Assembly: GCF_022581195.2 (NCBI RefSeq)
Contig: NC_061468.1
Span: forward strand, 10,124,001 to 10,188,000
Direction of reading: 5' to 3'
DNA from: Helicoverpa zea
Taxonomy: Eukaryota; Arthropoda; Insecta; Lepidoptera; Noctuidae
Length of the DNA: 64,000 bases
Positions 45,276 through 56,349 of the stretch are shown here, one piece after another. The stretch's first letter is position 1, and each line of letters starts with the position of its first letter. The notes beneath the pieces are model-generated. The model ran no database searches and had not been told where the DNA came from. It was given only the letters and a program-made list of their open reading frames with translations. The position numbers and the translations under genes were made by a program.

Positions 45276-45579
45276 GCATGGAGAACGAAATTACTAGCGG
45301 AGATGCCATAACAGAAAATGACCTAAGAAAGTAGCGCGCCAAAATGCGGGTGAGCGGGGGAAGAGGAATGTTACTGTCTTCGCCCTTATACGCCTTCCTT
45401 GGACCGATTTTTTTTTAAATACCAGAAATCGTTGCGGATGTCTCAAAGAACCCGAACGCCTCGTTAGTTCACTTGTAACTGATCTTTTTAGTCATGCCCA
45501 ATGTACGAATATGACCTAGAAGAAGGTGCCTGACCTACCTGCATTATGGCATCTCCACTCATGTTACCTTACTCCGTGG
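45276..45579. mobile_element. Non-autonomous TIR element 'M1', copy 2 (inverted)
   Basis: TAGCGGAGATGCCATAA at 45297 and TTATGGCATCTCCACTC at 45544 are the inverted ends. The interior (GCGCGCCAAAATGCGGGTGA, CGCCTCGTTAGTTCACT) is the reverse complement of copy 1. Outer bases GCATGG and CCGTGG are also inverted. Confidence 0.8.
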
Positions 45580-45773
45580 ACATCGGATATTGGCTCCGTA
45601 GCTACCGTATCTTCAAGGATACTCCCAAGGGGGTTACCAGAGAATAATCTTTAATGTATGTCACATCATACGAAGATGTGTTTAAAAGTGAATAAAATTG
45701 GAGTGTCTGTTTGTAATATTAAAAGTACATATGGGTATATAGGTACAGATATACCAAATATTTTAATCAATCT

Positions 45774-45945
45774 TTGATTTTTCCGTCAGTCTGTTTGTTA
45801 CGGCTAATCATTGAAAGGGAAAGACCGATTTTGATGAAACATTCACTGGCACAAAGCTGATGTAACAAGAAAAAACTTAGGCTTATTTATTTCTGTAAGT
45901 AATTTCCTCTGTAAGCGAGTGAAACCGGGGAAAAAGCTTGTAGTA
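45774..45945 (+). mobile_element. Helitron-like fragment, degraded
   Basis: GAAAGACCGATTTTGATGAA, GATGTAACAAGAAAAAACTT and GCGAGTGAAACCGGGGAAAA preserve the order but not the ends. Confidence 0.5.
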
Positions 45946-46319
45946 AATAAATAAGAAGTACCTTTTTGTATGATGGATATGGACTTCCTTGGAGAGGATT
46001 TATATTGTGACGGGATCGCCCCTTGAGATTTGTTTAAGAACTTTTATTTTGGAAATAGGCACTGATATAACTTTTTATCATTCTTCTAACAGTTTCCTAT
46101 ATTGTTACTCATATACATAGTATAGAGGTAAGATTACAGATACACTACGACTGGTATTAATTTTATTTGTATATTGTTCTTGTGCAGAGCACAAGTTTCT
46201 TCTCATACAGAAAAGGAATGAGCCTTAATTACCAACGCTTCCTTAGAAGCTTCATAAAGATTTTTCGCTCCTACATTGGAATACTCAGAAAGTGCTTTAG
46301 AAAGACTTCAATAATGGTC
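45946..46319. other. No recognisable feature
   Basis: Nothing supported. Confidence 0.4.
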
Positions 46320-46389
46320 TGATCTGGAGATCGAACCATCACACTCTCACGTCAGAAGCTGGTGCATTAACCACTACGTCACCACGACA
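46320..46389 (-). mobile_element. tRNA-like SINE head
   Basis: On the minus strand it starts GTCGTGGTGACGTAGTGGTT (A-box-like) and has GGTTCGATCTCC as B box. It is attached to non-tRNA sequence and lacks a stable acceptor stem, so it is a SINE head and not a gene. Confidence 0.6.
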
Positions 46390-46649
46390 TTTATTAATGC
46401 CTTACCAAAAATTCAGTAGCTGGAAGTGTGAAAACTCAAAACTTCTTCAGAATTTTGTGTCAAATACAGTAAGAATAGCCTTTGTTCTGTACAACATTGA
46501 TTTTCATACAATCACTCCCTTTGAACATAACGCTGTAAGTAAACAACAAAGTATTGATGAAACCACAAATTGCTTTTGCAGTATCTTCGAAAATTCAATT
46601 GAGAAAACGATACAAAGACTCTCAAGTACCTAGATGCTCGAATTATGGG

Positions 46650-46950
46650 ACCGATCGATCGGACATCCGATATGAGGTCGGAACGCCCCCTAAAGTAGGC
46701 AATTAAGAATACCTCCACACTGAGAACTTTTAGTCGACCTACAGTTTGTTTGGGCTCATAAATCAGTATGAAAATGACTGGTGGTATGCACATAATAACG
46801 ATCAGGTATTTGGCCGGTAGGAGACTAACTTCAAACTTTTTTGACCGACAAAAAATTCACGATTTTCTTGAAAAATACTTTTTTTCCAATCATAGGACCA
46901 ACTGTCGGCCAACTGTTTAATCTGTAATGTGCGGGTATAAGCGAAGGAAC
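46650..46950 (-). repeat. Dispersed repeat 'D2', copy
   Basis: GTCGACCTACAGTTTGTTTG and GCTCATAAATCAGTATGA match 25990-26145 in reverse. Near the right end ACCAACTGTCGGCCAACTG carries related GTCGGCC words. Boundaries are uncertain. Confidence 0.45.
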
Positions 46951-47252
46951 TTGTGGACTATCGTGATACCGATCAAGTTTTCCGAATTAGAAACGTGACG
47001 ATGCCGCGATTTTTAAACGATTGTAATGCTTAGTAATAAAGATGTAAATTATAGAATTAGTCTTTGATTTCTGCCTTAATCTGTGCTGGATAAGAAAGAC
47101 TTTAATCGAGTGGATTCTTATCGATAGTAAAATAAATGGGTGGCCCATTACTTCGCTCGTTTTTGGGATAAACGATACCATTAATGGGTTGCCACTAAAT
47201 CGTCCCGTTTGCAAGAATATTGATATACCTGTATATTTTTATTCTCTGTGTT

Positions 47253-47302
47253 AGACTGGAAACCGACCCAAAAATAGTTTGGTCAAAAGACTAGGAGGAT
47301 GG
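47253..47302 (+). mobile_element. SINE-A terminal fragment
   Basis: TAGACTGGAAACCGACCCAA, AATAGTTTGG and GACTAGGAGGATGG match the last 50 bp of the family. Confidence 0.65.
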
Positions 47303-48011
47303 TGTGCAAGATAAACAGAATTTGTTTTAGTGAAACTACTTTTGGCAGCATTTTATAATCGAGCTCAAACTATCAATATCTGTATAACCCGCAAGCAGAA
47401 GAGAAGGACAGTACTTTGCTGACCTTTAAAAAGGAGTACAGTCTTTTCGTAAATGTACCTAACTCAGGAACCAAAAGAGTTGGCTCTTTGCATAAATGTA
47501 CCTCAGAAACCTTCACAACTATCAGAAAATCACCTAAAAAACCCACTACTTCGCCTTACTTCTAAAACTATTATTAACAATAATAACCAAAGCCACGTAC
47601 TCTGATATCACATACTTATCTTCATCATCTAGTTGGAGTTTTGTCCACAGAGCGGAGTCTTCTAATTTCCACGATAACACTGATTGTAATGGACTATAAG
47701 ATTTCACAGTCGCATCGGAGCGTTTCAATTAAAACTTCAGCTCAGTCAGATAAGGGGACCATGCGATCCGATTTGGACTTTGTTTAAATTAAATTTTGTT
47801 TGGAACTGTTGGTAGGAGTTGAGTTATTTTTGGATGTAAGTTATTTGTGAAAATATGAGAAGTAATATTAAGACAAATAGTTTTTTTTAAAGGGTGATTA
47901 AAAAAAGGGTCGTTATGGTTGTCACAAACACGTCTATTGGTGGAAAAGGCCTACCTCTGGTGCATGTTGGTGGACCTAAAACATTATAAAAAAATAATGT
48001 TAATAAAACCA
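47303..48011. other. No recognisable feature
   Basis: Nothing supported. Confidence 0.4.
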
Positions 48012-48023
48012 TTTTAAATTAAT

Positions 48024-48446
48024 GCGCGCGGCGCGATGTGCTGGTTCCGCTGCTGCGGCTGCAGAGAACCTCAAACGGCGCAAATATAGCACCCTGGTTG
48101 GTAACTATACCTTTGAGCCGTTTGGGGTTGAAACCCTCGGGCCGTGGGGTCCAAGTGCTCATCTGCTTTTTAAAGATCTGGCAAAGCGACTTGCTGACAC
48201 TTCAAGTGACCCAAAGGCTGGTTTTTATTTTGGTCAAAAATTAAGCATTGCCATCCAACGTGGCAATGCTGCCAGCCTCTTGGGTACACTCCCGGTGGGC
48301 AGCGATGAGGAGTTTTTTGATGCCATTTTTTAGTTGTATATATGTATAAATAAGGCTTTTTTTTTACGTCATGTAAATATGTACATAAACTGAACCCTTT
48401 TTAACCTATAATTTAAAATTAATAAATAAAATTGAAATAAGTACCT
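48024..48446 (+). mobile_element. 5'-truncated LINE with intact C-terminal frame
   Basis: The frame runs to TAG at 48331-48333 and gives a 103-residue peptide with FEPFGVETLGPWGPSAHLLF and QKLSIAIQRGNAASLLGTLP, typical of the extreme C-terminus of certain animal LINE polyproteins; the clade is uncertain. The ATG at 48022 is formed at the insertion junction (AAT of the target plus G of the element), so it is not a natural start. TTTTAAATTAAT at 48012-48023 and 48447-48458 is a candidate 12-bp target duplication in AT-rich DNA. An A-rich tail precedes the right copy. Confidence 0.75.
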
Positions 48447-48458
48447 TTTTAAATTAAT

Positions 48459-49621
48459 AATTTATAGTTAACTTTAAATAGGAAAAAAAATCTAATCTTT
48501 CACAACAGTCAAACATTTTCCCTTAAAAATACCTCTTACACAAACAAACTTAAAGGGTGCACATATTTTACCCCTTTAAAGGGACAACATTTACTGACAA
48601 TAAATCTTTGGTTCCACACACTGAATCCCAAATTTTCTTAAAGGGTTTCCGAAGCGGCTTGTCTTATGGTCACCCTACTGATAACCGCTGTTACCGAACT
48701 ACGGTTAGTAGTAACCCGGGTTACCTATTAAGGATTAGAGTCTTAGCATAGACTGTTATACATAGTCAAATAATATTCAGTATTCATGGAACAATCAGAA
48801 TTGTTGAGTGATTTTCAACATGAAAACCCTTTTTGTTAGATTGTAAAATTGTTTTTGTAAGAGTTTATTTGTAGTATATCGGGTGTGTCGTTCATAATCA
48901 CATTAAATGAAATGCGTTAATATACAGGCTGTGTCGTTCACAATCACATTAAATCCTATCGCTTATACTTTATGACATTCTATGGCGAATTGTATAAAAA
49001 ATAACCTAATCCATTCAGTGGTTTAACCACAGGAGTCATTCTTCGTTTTCATAATTTACAACATCGTGTGTAAAGCAGAGATAAAGTTAGGAGTATCGTA
49101 TGTTATGACCAGTTTACAGCTGTCAGTTTTCAAGGGAGAAGCGCTTCCACACTAGCTATGTATTTGTCTGCTAAGTATATTTTTCCGTTCGGTAGTGCTC
49201 GGTTCGTACCTATGTGCGATATAGCGCGTATACGGGCGACAACATACAATTGACAGATTTCAACAGTTTTGGCACGAAAACCGAATAGACAGAGTCACTG
49301 TCGCATGAAGTGAGGACAACATTTTTTTTGCATAATTATACATAACAAGACAGTTTTAATGTCCTACTGTAGGCAATTATTAGTTAAACCGCAGACAAAT
49401 ACTACCAAAACATAATAAACTTAACTACTTTTCTAACCAAACCAGGGTCAATAACCACAACTAATAATTATGTTTGTTCTCATTTAAACCAATAGACATC
49501 GAGTTAATTAGCTTTCGAAATAATTAGGTCACAGATACAAGTAAATAGTTCATAGAAACAATTTAAATAAATAATGATTCTGTCTATCATCACTGGTAAA
49601 TAGGTACTCTAGAATAGGCTT
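48459..49621. other. Unassigned DNA with one short tandem duplication
   Basis: At 48885-48908 and 48931-48954 a 24-bp unit starting GTGTCGTTCA and ending CACATTAAAT occurs twice with one difference, period 46. No gene is seen. Confidence 0.55.
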
Positions 49622-49676
49622 AAAATACTGGTTTAAACTAGGTCTGCCGATCAGACCTAGTTTAAACCAGTATTTT
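49622..49676. repeat. Perfect 25-bp inverted repeat with 5-nt loop
   Basis: The left arm begins AAAATACTGGTTTAAACTAG and the right arm is its exact complement; the loop is CCGAT. Confidence 0.9.
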
Positions 49677-49831
49677 CTTACCTTCCTTCTACCTTCTATT
49701 AAACGTGACACAGTTAATGGTGACACTAACACTCAAGAACCCTTAAATATTTTAGATCTATTTCATAAGCTTTTATACGCATGTAGAACTTCCCTGCAGT
49801 TGACATTCATTCAAAGAACAAAAGCAATTAA

Positions 49832-50267
49832 TGAGGGTTTTCTAAAATGGCGTCCACGAGGTGGCAGCACCGAGTCGTCAGGTCCAGGTAACTGTCAAAG
49901 TGCTTATCTTTACTATGAATAGTGAACGATTTTAGTGTTTTTTTTATTTTATAATTAAAGCACTGCATTATTGTTTTACTATTGCGGTTGAGTAAATAAA
50001 AAAAACTAAATCATATTGCGTTAACAAATTTTTCAACAAGCTTTTTCTTAGTACCAGTGACTTTTGCACCCTCTCTCTTAGCTCAATTTTTAGTTCGGAA
50101 ACCTTATTCTGACCGTAGTCCATAATAAAATCAATAACACTTCCAATATAACAGAATTTCAATAAACAATAAGTTCGGCACCTACAATTCCATACTATTT
50201 GACAGCTGTTTGGACCAGACGCATACGTGGCGCCACCCGGTGGCAGAAAAAATTTAAAAAACCCTCA
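49832..50267. mobile_element. TTAA-flanked non-autonomous element 'M7'
   Basis: TTAA lies immediately outside both ends (49828-49831, 50268-50271), and both ends read inward as TGAGGGTTTT. The inner arms share imperfect inverted blocks: GGTGGCAGCACCG against GGTGGCGCCACG, GTCAGGTCCAG against GTCTGGTCCAA, then CTGTCAAA. TTAA targeting is the habit of piggyBac-type elements, but the terminal bases do not decide it. It has no transposase frame. Confidence 0.75.
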
Positions 50268-50332
50268 TTAAGTAGTTTGTTCGATCCCTGGTCCAGAGTT
50301 TCTGGCTTTCGACTACTGAAGGAACTCTTCAT

Positions 50333-50440
50333 AACAAGATGGTCACCCATCCACGAACTGTACCAAGAGTTGCTTAACCTTATGACTAACCCGTGCAGCT
50401 GTTACTTTGCTACAAGCTTTAAATTGCCGGACATAAAGGA
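50333..50440 (-). mobile_element. 5S rRNA-like SINE head, second copy
   Basis: The minus strand reads GGTTAAGCAACTCTTGG, then GTGGATGGGTGACCATCTTG. The latter is shared with 32472-32768 and resembles the box C region of 5S rRNA. The tail is not recognisable. Confidence 0.65.
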
Positions 50441-50524
50441 TACATACATTTATATTTAAATCAATCAGGATATAAACGTGATAATGATACTACAAAATTC
50501 TGTTTATCTATACATATAATAAAA

Positions 50525-50724
50525 CTAGCCGTTTTCCCGCGGTTTCACCCGCGTCCCGTGGTAACTACTGCCCGTACCGGGATAAAATATAGCCTATGTT
50601 ACTCGTGGATAATGTAGCTTTCGAGTGGTGAAAGAATTTTTAAAAACTGTCCAGTAGTTTTTGAGCCTATTCATTACAACCAAACAAACAAACAAAGTTT
50701 TCCTCTTTATAATATTAGTATAGA
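50525..50724 (-). mobile_element. Helitron-like non-autonomous element, complete
   Basis: On the minus strand it starts TCTATACTAATATTATAAAG and ends with the hairpin CGCGGGTGAAACCGCGGG and AAAACGGCTAG before a T. TC at one end and hairpin plus CTAG at the other are the Helitron hallmarks. It is 200 bp, non-coding, and the best preserved copy in the window. Confidence 0.88.
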
Positions 50725-50789
50725 TGATAGGAAAGTCAAAACTGTACATTGAATATTTTTTTTAAAGAATACTTGGGGGGTGATCCATA

Positions 50790-51058
50790 ATCGATTCTGA
50801 ACCCAAATATGTAGTTTTTAGAATTTTTGTCTGTATGTCTGTTTATCTGTTTGTCTGTATGTTTGTCCCGGATAAACTCAAAAAGTACTGCATGGATTTA
50901 AATCAAATTTTGCATGACTATTACCTGGGGGCCGGTTCAACACATAGGCTATATATTATCACGCTATCACCTACGGGGGTTGATCAATGAATTATGAAAT
51001 AAACGAAATTGGAAATTCTATATTGATCACGCAGACGAAGTCGCGGGCGACAGCTAGT
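50790..51058 (+). mobile_element. Helitron-like element, third type
   Basis: Contains the interior CCCGGATAAACTCAAAAAGT and CACATAGGCTATATATTATC, and ends GACGAAGTCGCGGGCGACAG then CTAG before TT. It starts near GATCCATAATCGATTCTG. Confidence 0.65.
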
Positions 51059-51332
51059 TTAGAAATATTTGCCAGACACGAATAGGTATACGCCAACCAT
51101 CTCAGAATGCAACGGAATTCACCGAACTATTTATATACATAGACAATGTAGGTAAGTAGACATACAGTATTCCCAGTATATTGGAACTCATTTAAATACA
51201 AATGAAACGAAGACTTCTGTAGACTGTGTGCGGAAACTGTCGATATTGATTTCAATGCGTGCATTTATTACTTACTATCTGAGATGTGGATTGAATATCT
51301 AGATGGTAATATTGTTTGTAATTTGTAGACGA

Positions 51333-51624
51333 TTTTTAGGGTTCCGTACCCAAAGGGTAAAACGGGACCCTATTGTTTTCGCTCCTCTGTCCGTCCGTCC
51401 GTCCGTCTGTCTGTCACCAGGCTGTATCTCATGAACCGTGAAAGTTAGAGAGTTGAAATTTTCACAGATGATGTATTTCTGTTGCCGCTGTAATAACAAA
51501 TACTGAAAACTAAAATAATATAAATCCTTTTGGGCTCCCTTGCAACACACGTGTTCTTTTTGCTCATTTTAAATAATGGTGCGGAACCCTTCGTGCGCCA
51601 GTCCGACTCGCATTTGACTGGTTT
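51333..51624 (+). repeat. Dispersed repeat with (GTCC)n tract
   Basis: AGGGTTCCGTACCCAAAGGG at the left and GCGGAACCCTTCGTGCGC with AGTCCGACTCGCATTTGACT at the right are phrases I know from repeats common in arthropod genomes. A (GTCC/GTCT)n tract lies at 51388-51416. Class uncertain. Confidence 0.6.
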
Positions 51625-51644
51625 TCAACCTTTTTTTATGGGTG

Positions 51645-51745
51645 TTTAGACTCTTACTGGCTAAAACCCACCATGTGCCTTCTAGAGCCCGTCATGTACC
51701 TACTAGGGCTGCGGTAACTCTTTCGAACAACCCCGCAGCCTCGGC
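51645..51745 (-). repeat. Dispersed repeat 'D1', inverted copy
   Basis: AGACTCTTACTGGCTAAAAC, CCGTCATGTACC and GGGCTGCGGTAACTCTTTCG are the inverse of the D1 blocks. A weaker inverted piece may lie at 54935-54985. Confidence 0.65.
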
Positions 51746-52261
51746 ATGCTTCGTTCCTAAGACTTGGGTCGATCCTTCAAACTTGCTTTCTTGATCTGTG
51801 GTAGATGTAGCGTAAAAAAATACATATCAGATACCGATTGTTGGCTCATTTATCTATGGTTTATATGCGACAAATTAGATATTAAAAACAAATGAACAAA
51901 AAGACAAATGAGAAGCCTTAAAAACAAAAGCACAAAATCAACTCATTTACTACGTAAAACGAAGTTCTCGGAACACAATGCTTACAAATCAGAGCCTGGT
52001 CTGATTACTGTATACATTTTCAAATTATTTTTTATCTCATATTACGAGCTCCGATATTCGAGTCCGCAGGCGTATTTGATCTGTCAAGTTTTCCGTTAAA
52101 TCTATACAGATTTACAAACAATATATTCTTGAATTTGCGCTGCTAGCTTCGTTATATGATGCCTTGGTTATTTTTAGAGTGAAAAACATAGGAATATACG
52201 AGTTTTTTTTGGAAGTATGGAATTAATTACGATTTGAATTGATTTGGTTTAAACTAGGTAA
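51746..52261. other. No recognisable feature
   Basis: Nothing supported. Confidence 0.4.
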
Positions 52262-52352
52262 TCATCATTTCCCTTACGTTAGGTTTCCAGTCTAACCGGA
52301 TGCAGTACTTTACCAGGAGCCTATTTGATCTCCTCAACCCAGTCACCTGGGC
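52262..52352 (-). mobile_element. SINE-A tail fragment
   Basis: GGTTTCCAGTCTAACCGGAT, GCAGTACTTTACCAGGAGCC and CTCAACCCAGTCACCTGGGC are inverted A-tail blocks. It directly precedes the SINE-F copy. Confidence 0.75.
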
Positions 52353-52371
52353 ACAAGTTTATACTGTTACA

Positions 52372-52660
52372 GCCTTTTTATCGTCCCACTGCTGAGCACA
52401 GGACTCCTCTCACATGCAGAAGGATTGAGCATTAATCACCACGCTTGCTCAATGCGGGTTGGTGATTTCAGACTTTATAGTCCAGGTTTCCTCAAGATGT
52501 TTTCCTTCACCTTTTTATCAGCCATTGGTGTCTAAGTATACTTAGAAAGTACATACAAACTTAGAAAAGTTGCATTGGTACTTGCCTGACCCTGGAATCG
52601 AACCTACACCCTCATACTCGAAAGGTTGGTTCTTTACCCACTAGGCCACCACGACTAAAG
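52372..52660 (-). mobile_element. SINE-F, near full length
   Basis: On the minus strand the head and proximal body (GTCGTGGTGGCCTAGTGGGT, ACCAATGCAACTTTTCTAAG, CTTAGACACCAATGGCTG) are almost the same as SINE-A. They then switch to AAAAGGTGAAGGAAAACATC and a tail with CTCCTGTGCTCAGCAGTGGG and ACGATAAAAAGGCTGTAAC. That tail resembles the end of an RTE-type LINE frame (AQQW-like), as expected if the SINE borrowed a LINE 3' end. Confidence 0.82.
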
Positions 52661-54251
52661 TACACAAGGCACAAGTTTAAACTAGGTAGGTATAAGTAGG
52701 AGTACCTAAGGCTTTAAGAAGGTTTGAAAAATTTAAAGCTAATATTCATAGTAAACAGTAATTTAAAGAAAAGTTACGTTCGTGTTATCGGTAAACTCGG
52801 GCTTGAGATACGAAGATAATCTGTAATCAGACAGATTTTAATCTTGAAATAAGTTGTGCCTCCCTTCTCTCTAAACAAAATGGAAACAACTTGAAAAAGA
52901 GTTTATTATAATGAAAATATTTTCCTTAAATTCCGTGGTAAAAATTAGCATAAATTATAAACCACAGTAGAAGAATATAATTCCTCATTTTAATTATTTC
53001 CAACAGCTTTGGTGTTTCGCTTTAATTAAGTGGAAACCTTTCTAAACAATGTAGAAAAACAAGAAATATTATAACAACAGTAGACATACTAGAATTGCAA
53101 AAGTTTCAGTTTACCTTTAGAAGCCATAGAAAATAACTTTATATCTAGGATTTCGCCTGTTAAATCTGCTTTTTAACCGACTTTCGAAAAAGAAGTTGAA
53201 AATAGTTATAAAATAAATAAATAATATTTCCAAAAACTTAATTACTAACACAGTGATGCGGAGGAATACTTCGACGCCTGATCGATGCTCTTTTATATTA
53301 TGTTTTATGTTTATATACATTTTGTATATAGTATTTTATTTTTAGTTTTGTATAAAGATAAGTAGTTATTACGAAATGTACTTAAAAATAGCATGTTACA
53401 AAATAAATACAAATAAATCTTAATCGTGGTAAATTGACTGAACTAGGCGTGAGAGACACTTCAAACCAAATTTTCCTTTCCAATAATGCTCGACTCATGT
53501 TTTGTGGAGACATCCTAGATGCCATTTTGATTGCTGAAAGAGTCGACTACTCTTACTCGAAGGATAAGAGTATGTCAACTACGAGCTATCAAGCATATTG
53601 AAATCTCATTGATATGTTCTTAACGTCATGCGCAGTAGAACATAAATATCAGATAAACCGACGCACTGGATGGCCCGATTTTTATAAACAAGAAACTTAA
53701 TAAAAAGTAATTTGAGTACTTACTTAGCAACAGTAGTTTTTTTTTACTTAGGTATTCCTAAAAGCGATTTCACACTAGTCGCGCGTACCTATGTGTTGTT
53801 TTTCTTCAATGCACACCATGTTCACAAGGACTTGTCTCTTGGTTTCAAGAATTATATCATTGAATTGTTTTTTTTATCGCACGTACGACCCTCACACTGC
53901 CGCGCGGCAATGCCGCTAGTATGAAAACGCTCTTATATAATAAGCATCTAAAAACTTTAATTTGCTAGCGAAACGAGGTATTTTAATAGAAACCGAGCAT
54001 TAATAACCAAACCTAAAAATAACTAACATTTCAATATCATATCCCTGAACTTTACAAAACGGACCACATGTTAACCCTGCGGTCACCTTACTGTGAGAGA
54101 AAAATAATTAGAATAGCAACCCCGTACCCTTCCTTTGATTCAAAATCTACCCCTAAACGTGACACGGATTGATTTTGCGGTTTCAACCACCGAAATTATG
54201 AAAATAGTTACAGCCTAAACATGAATTCGGAAATGTAGCAAATTATATGAA
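52661..54251. other. Mostly featureless AT-rich DNA
   Basis: AACCGACTTTCGAAAAAGAAG near 53175 recurs as AACTGACTTCGAAAAAGGAG at 58802, a short dispersed phrase. No gene is seen. Confidence 0.4.
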
Positions 54252-54571
54252 CCACGGAGGACGGAAAGATAGCGGAGATGGCATAAGGAAGGTAGATCAG
54301 GTGCTTTCTTGTAGGTCAAGCAACTTACGGTAGGCGTGATCAGTTACTAGAACTAACGGGACGTTGGGGTTCCTTGTCAAATCAAAACCAATTTATCAGA
54401 GATTGATCTTCATCAATTAGTGATTTAATTTGAAAATAATAGGTGGGTTCAATAGTACGCATGTATGGGCGGAGACAGCGTTCCTCGTTCCGCGCACCCG
54501 CATTTTTGTGCGCTACTTTCTTCGAAGATTTTGCGTTATGACATATCCGCTAGTCTTTCTATTCTCTGTGG
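54252..54571. mobile_element. Non-autonomous TIR element 'M1', copy 3
   Basis: The left end CCACGGAGGACGGAAAGATA and the inverted right end ACTAGCGGATATGTCATAA, preceded by CCACAGAGAATAGAAAG when read inward, extend the inverted repeat to about 35 bp. The interior shares TCAGGTGCTTTCTTGTAGGT and CGCGCACCCGCATTTT with copy 1. Confidence 0.8.
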
Positions 54572-55553
54572 TTTGAATCATAAATTCGTGATTCGCCAAT
54601 TATTCTAGGAAACGTTTGATGTTTTGATATCGGAAGTTCGTGCTTGACTGTATTTGCACATTTCAATTGTATGATGTATGATTTAAACATGAACCCTGTT
54701 ATTATAAAGGCGATGTGTGTTCATTGGTGATTAAATTATGACGTCATTTTGTATTTAGTTTTGGTAGCGTGTTCATTCGTGTGTCACTTTTCTAATTTAA
54801 TGCTGGGGAATAGTGAAGAGTGGGGTTGATTAAATAAATACCTAGTTGTTTTAAACATCCAATTGAATTTCACAGCTCATTTTAGAGATTTCTTCTTTTA
54901 AGTTTTCTCTTGTGGAGGGAAATCTAGAATAGTGAAGTCTAGAACCCACATTTTCTCCTTCTAGAGCCCTGTATACATAGGGACATGGAAAAAGGGAGGC
55001 TCTTTATGTAAGATAACTGTTGTTATAGTTTTTTTTAAGAATTTGCTCTTAAGTGACTTTTTTGCGCAAAAGTATGCCTTGGTAAAATTTATTAAACAAT
55101 ATGCCAAGTTTTTGGCTTTATCTGCCTTGGAAACCCACCATACGTTCTAAAAACCTAATTTGAACTAACAAAAAAATAATCCTTTATCACAAAAACTTAA
55201 AATAATACCAATTAAACTCAAAATTGAAAGTAAACAAGCGTATTTTTGTTTTGCGGTGTGTCCATATGCGCAGTTAATCAAATTGAACCACAGTTGAACC
55301 GCGCAGTATCATAACCACACACTTCTATTATGTTTGAAATAAAACGGATTTACAATCATAATTACAAGCGTATGTTTAAAATAGATTAATAATATTATTT
55401 TGTTGGACATTCTATCATCGCTGTTTTGATAAGGCTGTGGTTATATGAAATATTTCGTGCAAAATTATTCATCATGTTATGTCCCCAATTAATTCAACTT
55501 CCTAGTGCTAAGAAAGGAAAATTATTGATTGGTCTGCTTATAAAAACAAAGAT
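54572..55553. other. No recognisable feature
   Basis: Nothing further is supported beyond a weak inverted D1 piece at 54935-54985. Confidence 0.4.
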
Positions 55554-55697
55554 GGCCTTTCTACAAAAACTTTAACCACTGTTTTACACTTGTCTAAAAA
55601 AAATGTGGCTCCAAAATGAACCATATGTCAACGTCATAATTTGACATTTTTTAGACAAGTCTTAAACTGACGTTAAAAAATTTTTGTGGTAAGACGG
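55554..55697. mobile_element. Small TIR element 'M5', copy 2
   Basis: 144 bp, nearly identical to 30899-31042, with CCATATGTCAACGTCATAAT in the centre. The inverted ends are intact. Confidence 0.85.
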
Positions 55698-56185
55698 AGA
55701 TAGTTTTGCCATCCACAAGAATGGTACTTTTTAAAGTTAATTATAGGTATAAATCGTATATTATTATTATTAAATATCGTGAACAAAACGAATAGTTTCT
55801 TGATAATATGAAGGCAATTCCAGCTTTTTTTAACCAGATTACATCCTTCCACGAAAGTTTTGTAACTTTCCAAAATGATATTATAGAAGTCTAGACAACA
55901 TTCAGACTAAATCTAGCCTGTATAGAATTTCATTCGAAAATTATATCAAAGAAACGAAAATTCGTTCCATGTAACCGAAGCTTAGGGTTCTATATAGTCC
56001 CAAATGGCTGGTGTCGGCAGCCAACCGTAGAGTTTCTGTATCTAAATATTATAATATAAACTACATTGCAAATTGCAGGAAGCATCAATTCTATTCGCAG
56101 TTTGCTGTTTTAATTGTTATTAGTGTAATGAGGAATTACTACACAGAAGAAAGTTGTTTTGTGTCTACATCTTTGGCATTCGTAA
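55698..56185. other. No recognisable feature
   Basis: Nothing supported. Confidence 0.4.
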
Positions 56186-56250
56186 CGTAGAAGTCAGAAA
56201 GTCTGACAAACAGTCTTATCAAGGAGTACCACCGATTATCGGACTTGGGC
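56186..56250 (+). mobile_element. SINE-A internal fragment
   Basis: AGTCAGAAAGTCTGACAAAC and AGTCTTATCAAGGAGTACCA parallel the middle of the family. Confidence 0.5.
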
Positions 56251-56349
56251 TTAGTAGGTCTTTTTGGCGTGAAAGCGTGACTGACACAGACAGAATTACT
56301 TTCGCGTTTATAATATTAATAAGGATGGCTTTTACATCGAATTACGAAA

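Noticed and set aside
46320..46389. tRNA gene on the minus strand
   Set aside because: Only the promoter boxes are tRNA-like; stems do not pair.
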